From: Sphingobium sp. TKS
GTDB lineage: Bacteria; Pseudomonadota; Alphaproteobacteria; Sphingomonadales; Sphingomonadaceae
Direction: 5' to 3'
DNA: 64,000 nt
Assembly (NCBI RefSeq): GCF_001563265.1
Contig: NZ_CP005085.1
Span: forward strand, 62,001 to 126,000
Each line of letters begins with the position of its first letter. Position 1 is the first letter of the stretch. Under the pieces are notes generated by a model. It was not told the origin of the DNA. It searched no databases and saw only the letters and a program-made list of their open reading frames with translations. Made by a program: the position numbers and the translations under genes. This document shows positions 18,811 through 25,891 of this stretch, piece by piece.

Positions 18811-21402
18811 ATGGGTGCGAGCGCGATGTTCGATGGGTTCCTCGGCAGGCTTCTGGGCGATCTGAAGCAGGCTGAGGCGAAGCGGCCGGAGCTTGGCGTG
18901 CCGATGCTGGCGCATTGGCTTCCCTATCGCAGCTACGACCCGGCAAGTGGCATTTTCTACAACAGCGCCTCGCGCGGTTTCGTGCTTGAGGCGGCGCCCA
19001 TGATCGGCGCCGACGAACGCAGCGGCGAAATCCTCGCCCAACTGCTCTCCGAGGCAATTCCTACGCCCGGCTGCCTCCAGATCCACCAGTGGATGAGTCC
19101 GCGCGTGAGCGAGCTTCTCTCGCGATGGTATGTGCCGCGTTATCTGGCGCGGGGCATCTATGAGCGCATCGCCAAGCACCGCGTCGCCCACATGACCGAT
19201 GGTGTCTGGTCCTCGCTATCGGCTGACGCGCCCTTCTCGCTGCGCAACCATCGGGTCGCACTCTCCTATTCGACGCCCGAGAGTTCACGCGTCTCCAATG
19301 AGGAGATCATGACGGTGAGGGACGGCCTCATTTCCGCGCTGGCCTCGATCAATGTCGGCGCCCGCGCAATGGACCCGCAGGCGCTTATCGCCTGGATCGA
19401 TGACATCACCTCGCCGACGACCGCGCCCGGGGACGACGCGGTGAGCTACAGCGCGTTTGACAGCATCGCTGACCAGGCGATCCGCCGCGACATGGAGCTG
19501 CGCGTCGAGGCAGGCCGGTTGTTGCTGCGGACCGAGCGTTTCCGACCCACGGGCCGCGAGATCGACGGCACGCCGGAGATTGGCGATATTCATCCCGACC
19601 GTTTTGAGATCCGGTCCTTTTCGGTGCGCAATCTTCCCGAGCGCTGGGCGCCCTGGGACATGGCCCGGCTGATAGGCGACATGTTCGCCGACAAGCTGCG
19701 CATGCCCTGTCCGGTCTCGACCAATCTTTGCATCGACTTTCCCGATGCGGAGGCCGCGAGCAGCAAGGCGGGCTTCAAATATATGCGAACCACGAGCCTT
19801 GCCGACAGCAAATCGGCCCGGTTCCTGCCCCAGCTCAAGGAGCAAAGCCGGGAATGGCGGCATGTAAACGACGAGATGAAGCAGGGGCGCAAGCTCGTGC
19901 GTGTCTTCCATTCGGTGACCGCCTTCTCGCCTCTGGGCAAAGGCGATGCCCATGAGCGTGCGCTGAAATCTGTCTACCGGGCCGCGGGCTGGGACCTGCT
20001 CGCCGATCGCTATCTCCAGATCATGGGACTGCTCTGCGCCATGCCCATGACCATGGCCAATGGCCTGTCGAAGGACCTGGAGCGCATGAAGCGCATGCGC
20101 ACCATGCTGACGACAACGGCGGCCAATCTGGCGCCGCTCCAGGGCGAATATCTGGGCGGCCCGATCCCGCATCTGCTGCTGATCGGCCGCCGGGGGCAGC
20201 CTTTCTTCTGGAGCCCGTTTGAAAACAGTGCGGGCAACCACAATGTCGCGGTGTTCGGAAAATCAGGCTCGGGCAAGTCCGTGGCGCTCCAGGAGCTGTG
20301 TGCCTCGCTGTGCGGCGCGGGGGCCCAGGTCGTGGTGATCGACGACGGGCGCTCCTTCGAGCATTCGGTCAAGCTCCAGGGCGGCGCCTTTGTCGAGTTC
20401 ACCATGTCCTCGGGTTTCTGCCTCAACCCCTTCAGCATGATCGACGCGGAGCAAGCGGGGCGGGACGAGGATTATCTGCTCGACTGCATGGCGATGCTCA
20501 AAGCCATCGTCAATCAGATGGCGCGGCATATCGACAGGCTCAATGACACCGAGCGCGGGCTGATCGACGGCGCGGTCAACCGCGTCTGGGAGGAAAAAGG
20601 CCGCGCCGGCTCGATCGACGATGTCATCGCGGCGCTCGAGGAGACCGGCAACCAGATGGCGGCAGACCTCGGGATCGCGATGCTGCCCTTTTCCACGCGA
20701 GGCACATATGGGCGATTCTTCAGGGGTGAGGTGTCGTTTGAGCTCTCGGCCGGCCTCACGGTCTTCGAGCTCTCGGATCTCTCCGCGCGCGAGGAACTGC
20801 GCAGCGTGGTCCTGACCGCGATCATGTTCCTCTCGCAGCAGATGATGCGCAGGGTCGACCGGGCCGTGCCCAAGGCGCTGCTGCTCGATGAAGCGTGGCA
20901 GATGCTGCGCGGTGGAGCTATGGCCGACTTCATCGAGACCTATGCGCGCACCTGCCGCAAATATGGCGCTGCGCTCGTCACGGCGACCCAGTCGTTGAAC
21001 GATTATTACAAGTCGGCAGGATCGATCGCCGCGCTCGAAAATAGCGACTGGTTCGTGATTCTGCAGCAGAAGGCGGAAACGATCGCAGACTTCAAGAAGC
21101 ACGACCGTTTCGAGATGGACGATTATACAGACGCTTTGCTGCGCTCGTTGAAACGCAACGGCTTTGAATATTCCGATGTCATGATCAAGGGGCCGGAAAC
21201 TCTTGCTGTCGGCCGACTGGTCCTTGATCCTTTTTCAGCGGCTCTCTTCTCGTCCAGTCCAGCGACCTTTGCGGCGATCGAGGATCTGGTCGCACGGGGT
21301 CTAGGCATGGAACAGGCGATAGAGCGCGTCGCCTTTCCGCAAAATCCTGAAAAATGGTCGAACGATCCGCAAGCGGGCTCGTCTCCCCTGGCCGCGGAGT
21401 AG
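18811..21402 (+). CDS. traC: TraC, VirB4-type conjugation ATPase
   Basis: An 863-aa ATPase, close to F TraC (about 875 aa). The N-terminal TraC/VirB4 domain contains LPYRSYDPASGIFYN; Walker A GKSGSGKS is at residues 483-490; Walker B LLLDEAW has Asp693 and Glu694. The later motif CRKYGAALVTATQSLNDYY is typical. It energises pilus assembly on the cytoplasmic side of the membrane. ATG 18811 follows GGGGAGGACTGAG immediately after traV. Confidence 0.95.
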   Translation: MGASAMFDGFLGRLLGDLKQAEAKRPELGVPMLAHWLPYRSYDPASGIFYNSASRGFVLEAAPMIGADERSGEILAQLLSEAIPTPGCLQIHQWMSPRVSELLSRWYVPRYLARGIYERIAKHRVAHMTDGVWSSLSADAPFSLRNHRVALSYSTPESSRVSNEEIMTVRDGLISALASINVGARAMDPQALIAWIDDITSPTTAPGDDAVSYSAFDSIADQAIRRDMELRVEAGRLLLRTERFRPTGREIDGTPEIGDIHPDRFEIRSFSVRNLPERWAPWDMARLIGDMFADKLRMPCPVSTNLCIDFPDAEAASSKAGFKYMRTTSLADSKSARFLPQLKEQSREWRHVNDEMKQGRKLVRVFHSVTAFSPLGKGDAHERALKSVYRAAGWDLLADRYLQIMGLLCAMPMTMANGLSKDLERMKRMRTMLTTTAANLAPLQGEYLGGPIPHLLLIGRRGQPFFWSPFENSAGNHNVAVFGKSGSGKSVALQELCASLCGAGAQVVVIDDGRSFEHSVKLQGGAFVEFTMSSGFCLNPFSMIDAEQAGRDEDYLLDCMAMLKAIVNQMARHIDRLNDTERGLIDGAVNRVWEEKGRAGSIDDVIAALEETGNQMAADLGIAMLPFSTRGTYGRFFRGEVSFELSAGLTVFELSDLSAREELRSVVLTAIMFLSQQMMRRVDRAVPKALLLDEAWQMLRGGAMADFIETYARTCRKYGAALVTATQSLNDYYKSAGSIAALENSDWFVILQQKAETIADFKKHDRFEMDDYTDALLRSLKRNGFEYSDVMIKGPETLAVGRLVLDPFSAALFSSSPATFAAIEDLVARGLGMEQAIERVAFPQNPEKWSNDPQAGSSPLAAE

Positions 21403-21406
21403 AAGG

Positions 21407-21745
21407 ATGGAATGGCAATCTCCGGAAGGAAGCGTTGCCCGGCATTGGCGCGGCATCGCCTATGTCGGCCTTGAGGCGAGTGGTTTTCTTGTGACGACGC
21501 TGCTTCTGAGCTGGGGGGCGTTCGTCCTCTTCCTTTTTCTGTTGGGCGGCTTCTCGCTGGACGGGGTCATGCACCAGCTTGCCAATATGTCGGTCCGCTA
21601 TGTCGCGGCGGATGCCCAGCGGCTTCGTGGCTTTCGCCACTTTTTGATGATCGCTCATCTGGCCGTGACGCTTGTGATCCTCATCCTCCGGCGGGCGCGC
21701 CTGTCGGAGATCCTGCGTGCGGGCAGGAGCATTGGCCATGACTGA
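21407..21745 (+). CDS. small membrane protein in tra operon
   Basis: A 112-aa protein with two predicted transmembrane helices (about residues 25-50 and 80-97) separated by a polar loop. No family recognised. It lies 4 bp after traC and overlaps trbI by 8 bp, so it is co-translated with the secretion genes. It may be an accessory inner-membrane part; F has several small genes (trbA, traP and others) in similar places. Confidence 0.65.
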   Translation: MEWQSPEGSVARHWRGIAYVGLEASGFLVTTLLLSWGAFVLFLFLLGGFSLDGVMHQLANMSVRYVAADAQRLRGFRHFLMIAHLAVTLVILILRRARLSEILRAGRSIGHD

Positions 21746-22436
21746 CCCCGTGCCGAGCCAGGTCGAGCTCGACCTCCCCATGCCCGCGCCACTGCCACCG
21801 CCAGCGAGTGCGGGGCGCAGGGCCGCCTTCGCCGGCCTCACCCGCTGGCAGATGCTGGGCGCTGGCCTTGCCCTTCTTCTCCTTGTCTGGGCCATGTGGG
21901 TCACAAAATCCCTGCTGGCGCCGCACCGTGACCAGATTGTTTCTGCCCGCCTGTCGACCATCGTTGGCGACTATGTGCAGGCGCAGGCGCGTTCGGCCTC
22001 GCCGCCCGAGCGGGTCGAGGCGGAGATGCGCCAGTTCATGGGAGCGCTCGAGCAGGAACTGCAGCGCCGATCGGGAAACGGGCAGATCGTGATGGTCGGG
22101 GAGGCGGTCCTCAGCCGAAACGTGCCCGATATTACCGAGAGTCTCAAAAAGGCGGTCTATGGCTCTGGCATCGCCTTTCCCAGGCGAGCGAGCGCGCAGC
22201 AGATGGAGCATCTGTCCCGCGGCGCCGAACCCGCCGCGCCGCTGGGCCAGGCTGCAATGGCGGGTGGAGCCGGGACATCGGCGCAGCATGACCCGATGGC
22301 GACGGGTGAAGGCCAGGTCCCTGACGCTGGCGGCAGGGCAGGGGAGAGCGCAGCGCTGCCCATGGGGCCTTCCGATCCCGGCGCCGGCGCCTCGGTCGCA
22401 ACTTTTGGAGGGTTTGATGGCGCAGGCGACAGGTGA
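21738..22436 (+). CDS. trbI: TrbI-like F-type conjugation protein
   Basis: A 232-aa protein, longer than F TrbI (about 128 aa). A Pro-rich cytoplasmic N terminus is followed by a transmembrane helix (about residues 38-58), then a periplasmic region with DQIVSARLSTIVGDYVQAQARS and GQIVMVGEAVLSRNVPDITE, matching TrbI_Ftype. In F, TrbI influences pilus outgrowth and retraction. The Gly/Ala-rich C terminus (about 155-232) is an unusual extension. It overlaps both neighbours. Confidence 0.78.
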   Translation: MTDPVPSQVELDLPMPAPLPPPASAGRRAAFAGLTRWQMLGAGLALLLLVWAMWVTKSLLAPHRDQIVSARLSTIVGDYVQAQARSASPPERVEAEMRQFMGALEQELQRRSGNGQIVMVGEAVLSRNVPDITESLKKAVYGSGIAFPRRASAQQMEHLSRGAEPAAPLGQAAMAGGAGTSAQHDPMATGEGQVPDAGGRAGESAALPMGPSDPGAGASVATFGGFDGAGDR

Positions 22437-22944
22437 CGGGACGCGGTGGCCCAGGGGGCGCCGCTGGCTGATGCTCGGAAGCGCGCTTTTCTTCTGTCTT
22501 GGCCTCAATGCGCTGCGCGAATGGCGCGCGTCCCATGTCCTGCTCATCAATCTTACCCATTCGCTGCCCAACTGGGCTTTCCTTCTCGAGGAAGGGCGGC
22601 GTCCGGCAAGGGGCGATTATGTCTTCTTCATGCCGCCGCAAAATGCGCTGGTGCGAGCCCATTTCGGCGAGGAGCCGCGGCTTTTCGGAAAGCGTGTCCT
22701 GGGCATGCCGGGCGACATTGTCGGCCATGCGGGGCGGGTTGTGACGATTAACGGCAAGCCGGTTGCGACCATGAAGCCGCGTACGCGTCTTGGAGAACCG
22801 CTGACCCCAGGAAAGACAGGCCCTGTGCCGCAGGGTTGCTATTTTGCGGGGTCAGGCCACAAGGACGGGTTTGACAGCCGCTATGCCGATATCGGTTTCG
22901 TGTGCGGGCGGCAGGTCATTGGCACGGGCGTGCCGCTGCTGTGA
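22417..22944 (+). CDS. TraF-type S26 signal peptidase
   Basis: A 175-aa inner-membrane peptidase: an N-terminal anchor (about residues 15-33), a region around residues 45-52 (NLTHSLPNW) containing the probable nucleophile Ser, and the Lys-containing GKRVLGMPGD. This is the conjugation-linked S26 family, often called TraF in RP4-type nomenclature and distinct from the F-type TraF further down. It probably matures the pilin or another Tra precursor. ATG 22417 has a strong TTTGGAGGG upstream and overlaps trbI by 20 bp. Confidence 0.83.
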   Translation: MAQATGDGTRWPRGRRWLMLGSALFFCLGLNALREWRASHVLLINLTHSLPNWAFLLEEGRRPARGDYVFFMPPQNALVRAHFGEEPRLFGKRVLGMPGDIVGHAGRVVTINGKPVATMKPRTRLGEPLTPGKTGPVPQGCYFAGSGHKDGFDSRYADIGFVCGRQVIGTGVPLL

Positions 22945-23597
22945 GGCGGCTCGTTCCCACCACGCTTCTGGCGCTCGCAACTCTGGCGGTTTCGCTCGGC
23001 CTTCCCCCCATGGCGGGTGAAGCGAAGGACTATGGTCAGGCGGGGCATGTCTTTCCCGTGATCGAGCCGGATCTGCTGACAATGATCGAAACCCGCCTCA
23101 GGCGCGCGGAGGCGAGTGGGGAGCTGGCGCGGATGGAGGCTGCCTTTGCCAGGCGCGTCGAAAGGAAGGTACGCCAGCCCGATCCGGTGGCCGGGATCAC
23201 GCGGGCGGAGCGATCCAGGAATTGGGATTATGATCCCTCAATCGTGCTGGAGCGGGATATTCGGGACCATGGGGGGCGGCTGATCGCTGCCGCCGGGCAG
23301 AAGATCAACCCGCTGGACTTCGTGCGGCCGCGCCAGGAGCTGGTCTTCGTCCATGGGGACGATCCTGCGCAGATGGCCTGGGCCTTGTCGCGCTATGGCG
23401 AGGCGCAGGCCAAGATCATCCTCGTGTCGGGTTCGCCGATCGAGGAGATGACGCGCCGGCAGCGCCGCTTCTATTTTGACCAGGCCGGGCGGCTGACGAG
23501 CCGGTTCGGAATAAGGCACACGCCCGCTGTCGTGAAGACCGCAGGCAAGGTCATGCGGGTGAGCGAGGTGGTCCTTAAGCAGGGAGGGGCGGGCTGA
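22941..23597 (+). CDS. traW: TraW, F-type pilus assembly protein
   Basis: A 218-aa protein (F TraW is about 210). GTG start overlapping the previous stop, signal peptide, then YGQAGHVFPVIEPDLL and a C-terminal thioredoxin-like half with RFGIRHTPAVV, as in TraW. The region NWDYDPSIVLERDIRDHGG is characteristic. It is periplasmic, and in F it works with TrbC and TraU in pilus assembly. Confidence 0.92.
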   Translation: MRRLVPTTLLALATLAVSLGLPPMAGEAKDYGQAGHVFPVIEPDLLTMIETRLRRAEASGELARMEAAFARRVERKVRQPDPVAGITRAERSRNWDYDPSIVLERDIRDHGGRLIAAAGQKINPLDFVRPRQELVFVHGDDPAQMAWALSRYGEAQAKIILVSGSPIEEMTRRQRRFYFDQAGRLTSRFGIRHTPAVVKTAGKVMRVSEVVLKQGGAG

Positions 23598-23869
23598 TGC
23601 CTCTCTGGCTCGATCTGCTGCGCACGCCCATGGCGGCTCCCGAGACCGTCCCCCTGCGCGCGAAGAGACGGACCTGGCAGCTGCTGTGCCTTTCAACGGC
23701 CCTTGCCGTGGGGCTCATCACGCCTTTGCGAGGACTCATCGGTTCAGCCGCGCCACGGATCGCCGCGTTGCTCATCGTCGCGACGCTCCTCCAGAGCCGG
23801 CTCTACTGGGGCGCCAAGCGGCGCGCGGACGACAAGGGCCATCCTGGCAACGGGGAGGAGATGGAATGA
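23597..23869 (+). CDS. small membrane protein in tra operon
   Basis: A 90-aa protein with two hydrophobic segments (about residues 28-46 and 52-68) and a charged C terminus (RRADDKGHPGNGEEME). ATG 23597 shares its first base with the traW stop, and the end overlaps traU by 4 bases. Family unknown. The location between traW and traU suggests a secretion accessory role. Confidence 0.6.
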   Translation: MPLWLDLLRTPMAAPETVPLRAKRRTWQLLCLSTALAVGLITPLRGLIGSAAPRIAALLIVATLLQSRLYWGAKRRADDKGHPGNGEEME

Positions 23870-24885
23870 CGCGCCTTCTTCGCGCCGCGGTCCTTGCGTT
23901 CTGGGCGATGCTGCTTGGTCTTGCAATAGCGCCAGAGGCGCAAGCTGCGCCGACCTGCAACGGCAAGTTCGTCAATCCCATCACCGATGTCTGCTGGTCG
24001 TGCCTTTTCCCGCTGTCGGTGGGCGGCCTCAAGATCTGGCCGGGCAACCGCCCGGATGCTTCCAATCCCGGCTCGCCGATCTGCGCCTGCGCCGATCCTA
24101 TCCCGCGGGTCGGGATATCGGTCGGCTTCTGGGAGCCGGCGCGCCTTGCCGATGTAACGATGAAGCCCTGGTGCTTCCCCAATCTGGGCGGCGTGAGGAT
24201 CGCGCCGGGCTTTGACATTGGCCAGGGCTATATGGCCGGCCCCTCCATGGTTGGCGGGCGATCGCAGAGCACGGCAAAATGGCATGTGCACTGGTATGTG
24301 TATCCGTTGCTCTACTGGATGGAGCTGCTCACGGACTTCGTCTGCTTCGAGCAGGCGAGCTTCGACATCGCTTATATGACCGAGGTCGATCCGCTCTGGC
24401 AGGACGACGCCTTGTCGGGCCTCATCAACCCGGAAGCCATCGTCTTTGCCAATCCCGTCGCGCAGGCAGCGTGCGCGGCCGACTGCGTGAGCGCGACGGC
24501 CTCGATGCCGATTGATTCCCTTTTCTGGTGTGCTGGTTGTCAGGGGTCGATGTATCCCATGAACGGCAACATCGCCTCCTCGATCGGCCACGTCCAGTCG
24601 TCGCGCCTCGCCCTCTCCCGCTTCGCCTACAAGATGCACCGCCAGGCGCTGGCATGGGGAACGATGGGCGCGAAGGGCCTGTGCGAGAAATATGTCATGC
24701 CGATCATGCGCAAGCAGCAATATCGGTTCCAGATGGTGAACCCGATCCCGACGGTCTCGGGGCGCTTTGCCTGTTCGCCGATCGGCGCCTCCACCATGCC
24801 TCCCGATGCCGGGCGGGCCTATCCTGCAGGCGGCGAAGACATGGGCTACCTTGTCTGGAGGAAAAGAAATTGCTGCGTGATGTGA
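23866..24885 (+). CDS. traU: TraU, F-type conjugation protein
   Basis: A 339-aa protein (F TraU about 330) with a signal peptide ending EAQAAP, then CNGKFVNPITDVCWSCLFPLSVGG, the TraU signature, and at least a dozen cysteines including CACADPIPRVG and DSLFWCAGCQGSMYP. It is a periplasmic protein needed for DNA transfer in F and very probably a client of the DsbC-like protein encoded in the operon. ATG 23866 overlaps the upstream stop. Confidence 0.95.
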   Translation: MTRLLRAAVLAFWAMLLGLAIAPEAQAAPTCNGKFVNPITDVCWSCLFPLSVGGLKIWPGNRPDASNPGSPICACADPIPRVGISVGFWEPARLADVTMKPWCFPNLGGVRIAPGFDIGQGYMAGPSMVGGRSQSTAKWHVHWYVYPLLYWMELLTDFVCFEQASFDIAYMTEVDPLWQDDALSGLINPEAIVFANPVAQAACAADCVSATASMPIDSLFWCAGCQGSMYPMNGNIASSIGHVQSSRLALSRFAYKMHRQALAWGTMGAKGLCEKYVMPIMRKQQYRFQMVNPIPTVSGRFACSPIGASTMPPDAGRAYPAGGEDMGYLVWRKRNCCVM

Positions 24886-25145
24886 GCGAAGAAGTTCCGG
24901 GCGGCGAATCCTGTCCGCGGTGTGGCCGATGCTTGAATCCGGGCGAAGGAGGGCGGCCCTGGCGCGCGCGCGTCCAGGACTATGTTGTCAGCGCGGCGCA
25001 GATCGTCATGGCAGCCATCATCGGCCTTCTGTCTGTCGTTGGCGCGATCACGCTCCTGCTGGCCCTTGAGGTGCGCGGGGTCGAACCCGGGCCCGGCCAG
25101 GAAAGGCTCCAGCTGAAGACGCAATATCGGGCGATGCGACCATGA
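24870..25145 (+). CDS. small Cys-motif membrane protein in tra operon
   Basis: About 91 aa from a TTG at 24870, which sits 8 bases after a perfect GGAGG. A GTG at 24882 overlapping the traU stop would give 87 aa. The N terminus has a zinc-ribbon-like CPRCGRC, followed by one transmembrane segment (AAIIGLLSVVGAITLLLAL). No family recognised. The end overlaps trbC by 4 bases. Real coding is supported by the tight coupling at both ends. Confidence 0.55.
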   Translation: MLRDVSEEVPGGESCPRCGRCLNPGEGGRPWRARVQDYVVSAAQIVMAAIIGLLSVVGAITLLLALEVRGVEPGPGQERLQLKTQYRAMRP

Positions 25146-25891
25146 AGACATGCTGGTTTCGTACGGGCGCGGCTGCGGTGCTGGGGATGGCCGGGATCTC
25201 CGCGCTTCTCGCACAGTCGGTCGAGGGCCTTGACGTCCAGGAGATCAAGGCGCGGGCCGCCGGGTTCCAGAAAGAAGCGGAAGCCTTTGCCAGTCATGTC
25301 AAGGATCGGGGCGACAGTTTCCGCAAAGAGGCGGCCGGCGTCCAAAAGGGCGGCATTCAGGCCATGCGCGAGATGGCTGCAGGTGCGTTGCCGCCTGGGC
25401 TTGAGGGAGCGGTCGACTTCGATGAGATTGTGGCAGGGGCGGCCGCCAATCTCGATCGCAAGGCTGGCGAGGCGCCACAGTTCATCGCCTTTGCGAGCTT
25501 CTCCATGCCGCCGGCTTCCCTGAAGCAAATGGTACGGGACACGGCCAAGGCGGGCGGGCTGGTCGTCTTCCGAGGCTTCCCCGATAACAGCATGAAGGCC
25601 TTTTCCGCGCGACTGGGCAAGATCGTGGACGAGCAGGATCTGCCCAATATCGGCATAGATCCGCGCCTTTTCCGCGCGTTCGACGTGCAGGCGGTGCCGA
25701 CCTATGTGGCGGTCTCGTCGGACTTTGACCCCTGCTCGGGCTTCGATTGCCGCACCAACGTGCCGCCTCATGACCGCATAACCGGCAATGTGACGGTGCA
25801 TTATGCGCTGAGCAGCTTTTCAGAGGGTAACGGGCCGGGCGCGCGGATCGCCGCGATCGCTCTCTCCAGCCTCACGGCCAACCGCCCATGA
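25142..25891 (+). CDS. trbC: TrbC, F-type conjugation protein
   Basis: A 249-aa periplasmic protein with a signal peptide, an Ala/Lys-rich helical middle, then the TrbC_Ftype domain: FIAFASFSMPPASLKQMVRD, GGLVVFRGF, and DPRLFRAFDVQAVPTYV. The fold is thioredoxin-like without a CXXC. In F it acts with TraW. Overlaps both neighbours by 4 bases. Confidence 0.92.
   Translation: MKTCWFRTGAAAVLGMAGISALLAQSVEGLDVQEIKARAAGFQKEAEAFASHVKDRGDSFRKEAAGVQKGGIQAMREMAAGALPPGLEGAVDFDEIVAGAAANLDRKAGEAPQFIAFASFSMPPASLKQMVRDTAKAGGLVVFRGFPDNSMKAFSARLGKIVDEQDLPNIGIDPRLFRAFDVQAVPTYVAVSSDFDPCSGFDCRTNVPPHDRITGNVTVHYALSSFSEGNGPGARIAAIALSSLTANRP

Noticed and set aside
19285..20241. 318-aa frame on the minus strand inside traC
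   Set aside because: It lies fully opposite a strongly conserved TraC region and lacks a family signature; G+C-rich shadow.
23803..24720. 305-aa minus-strand frame across traU
   Set aside because: Shadow of the conserved traU gene; no domain.
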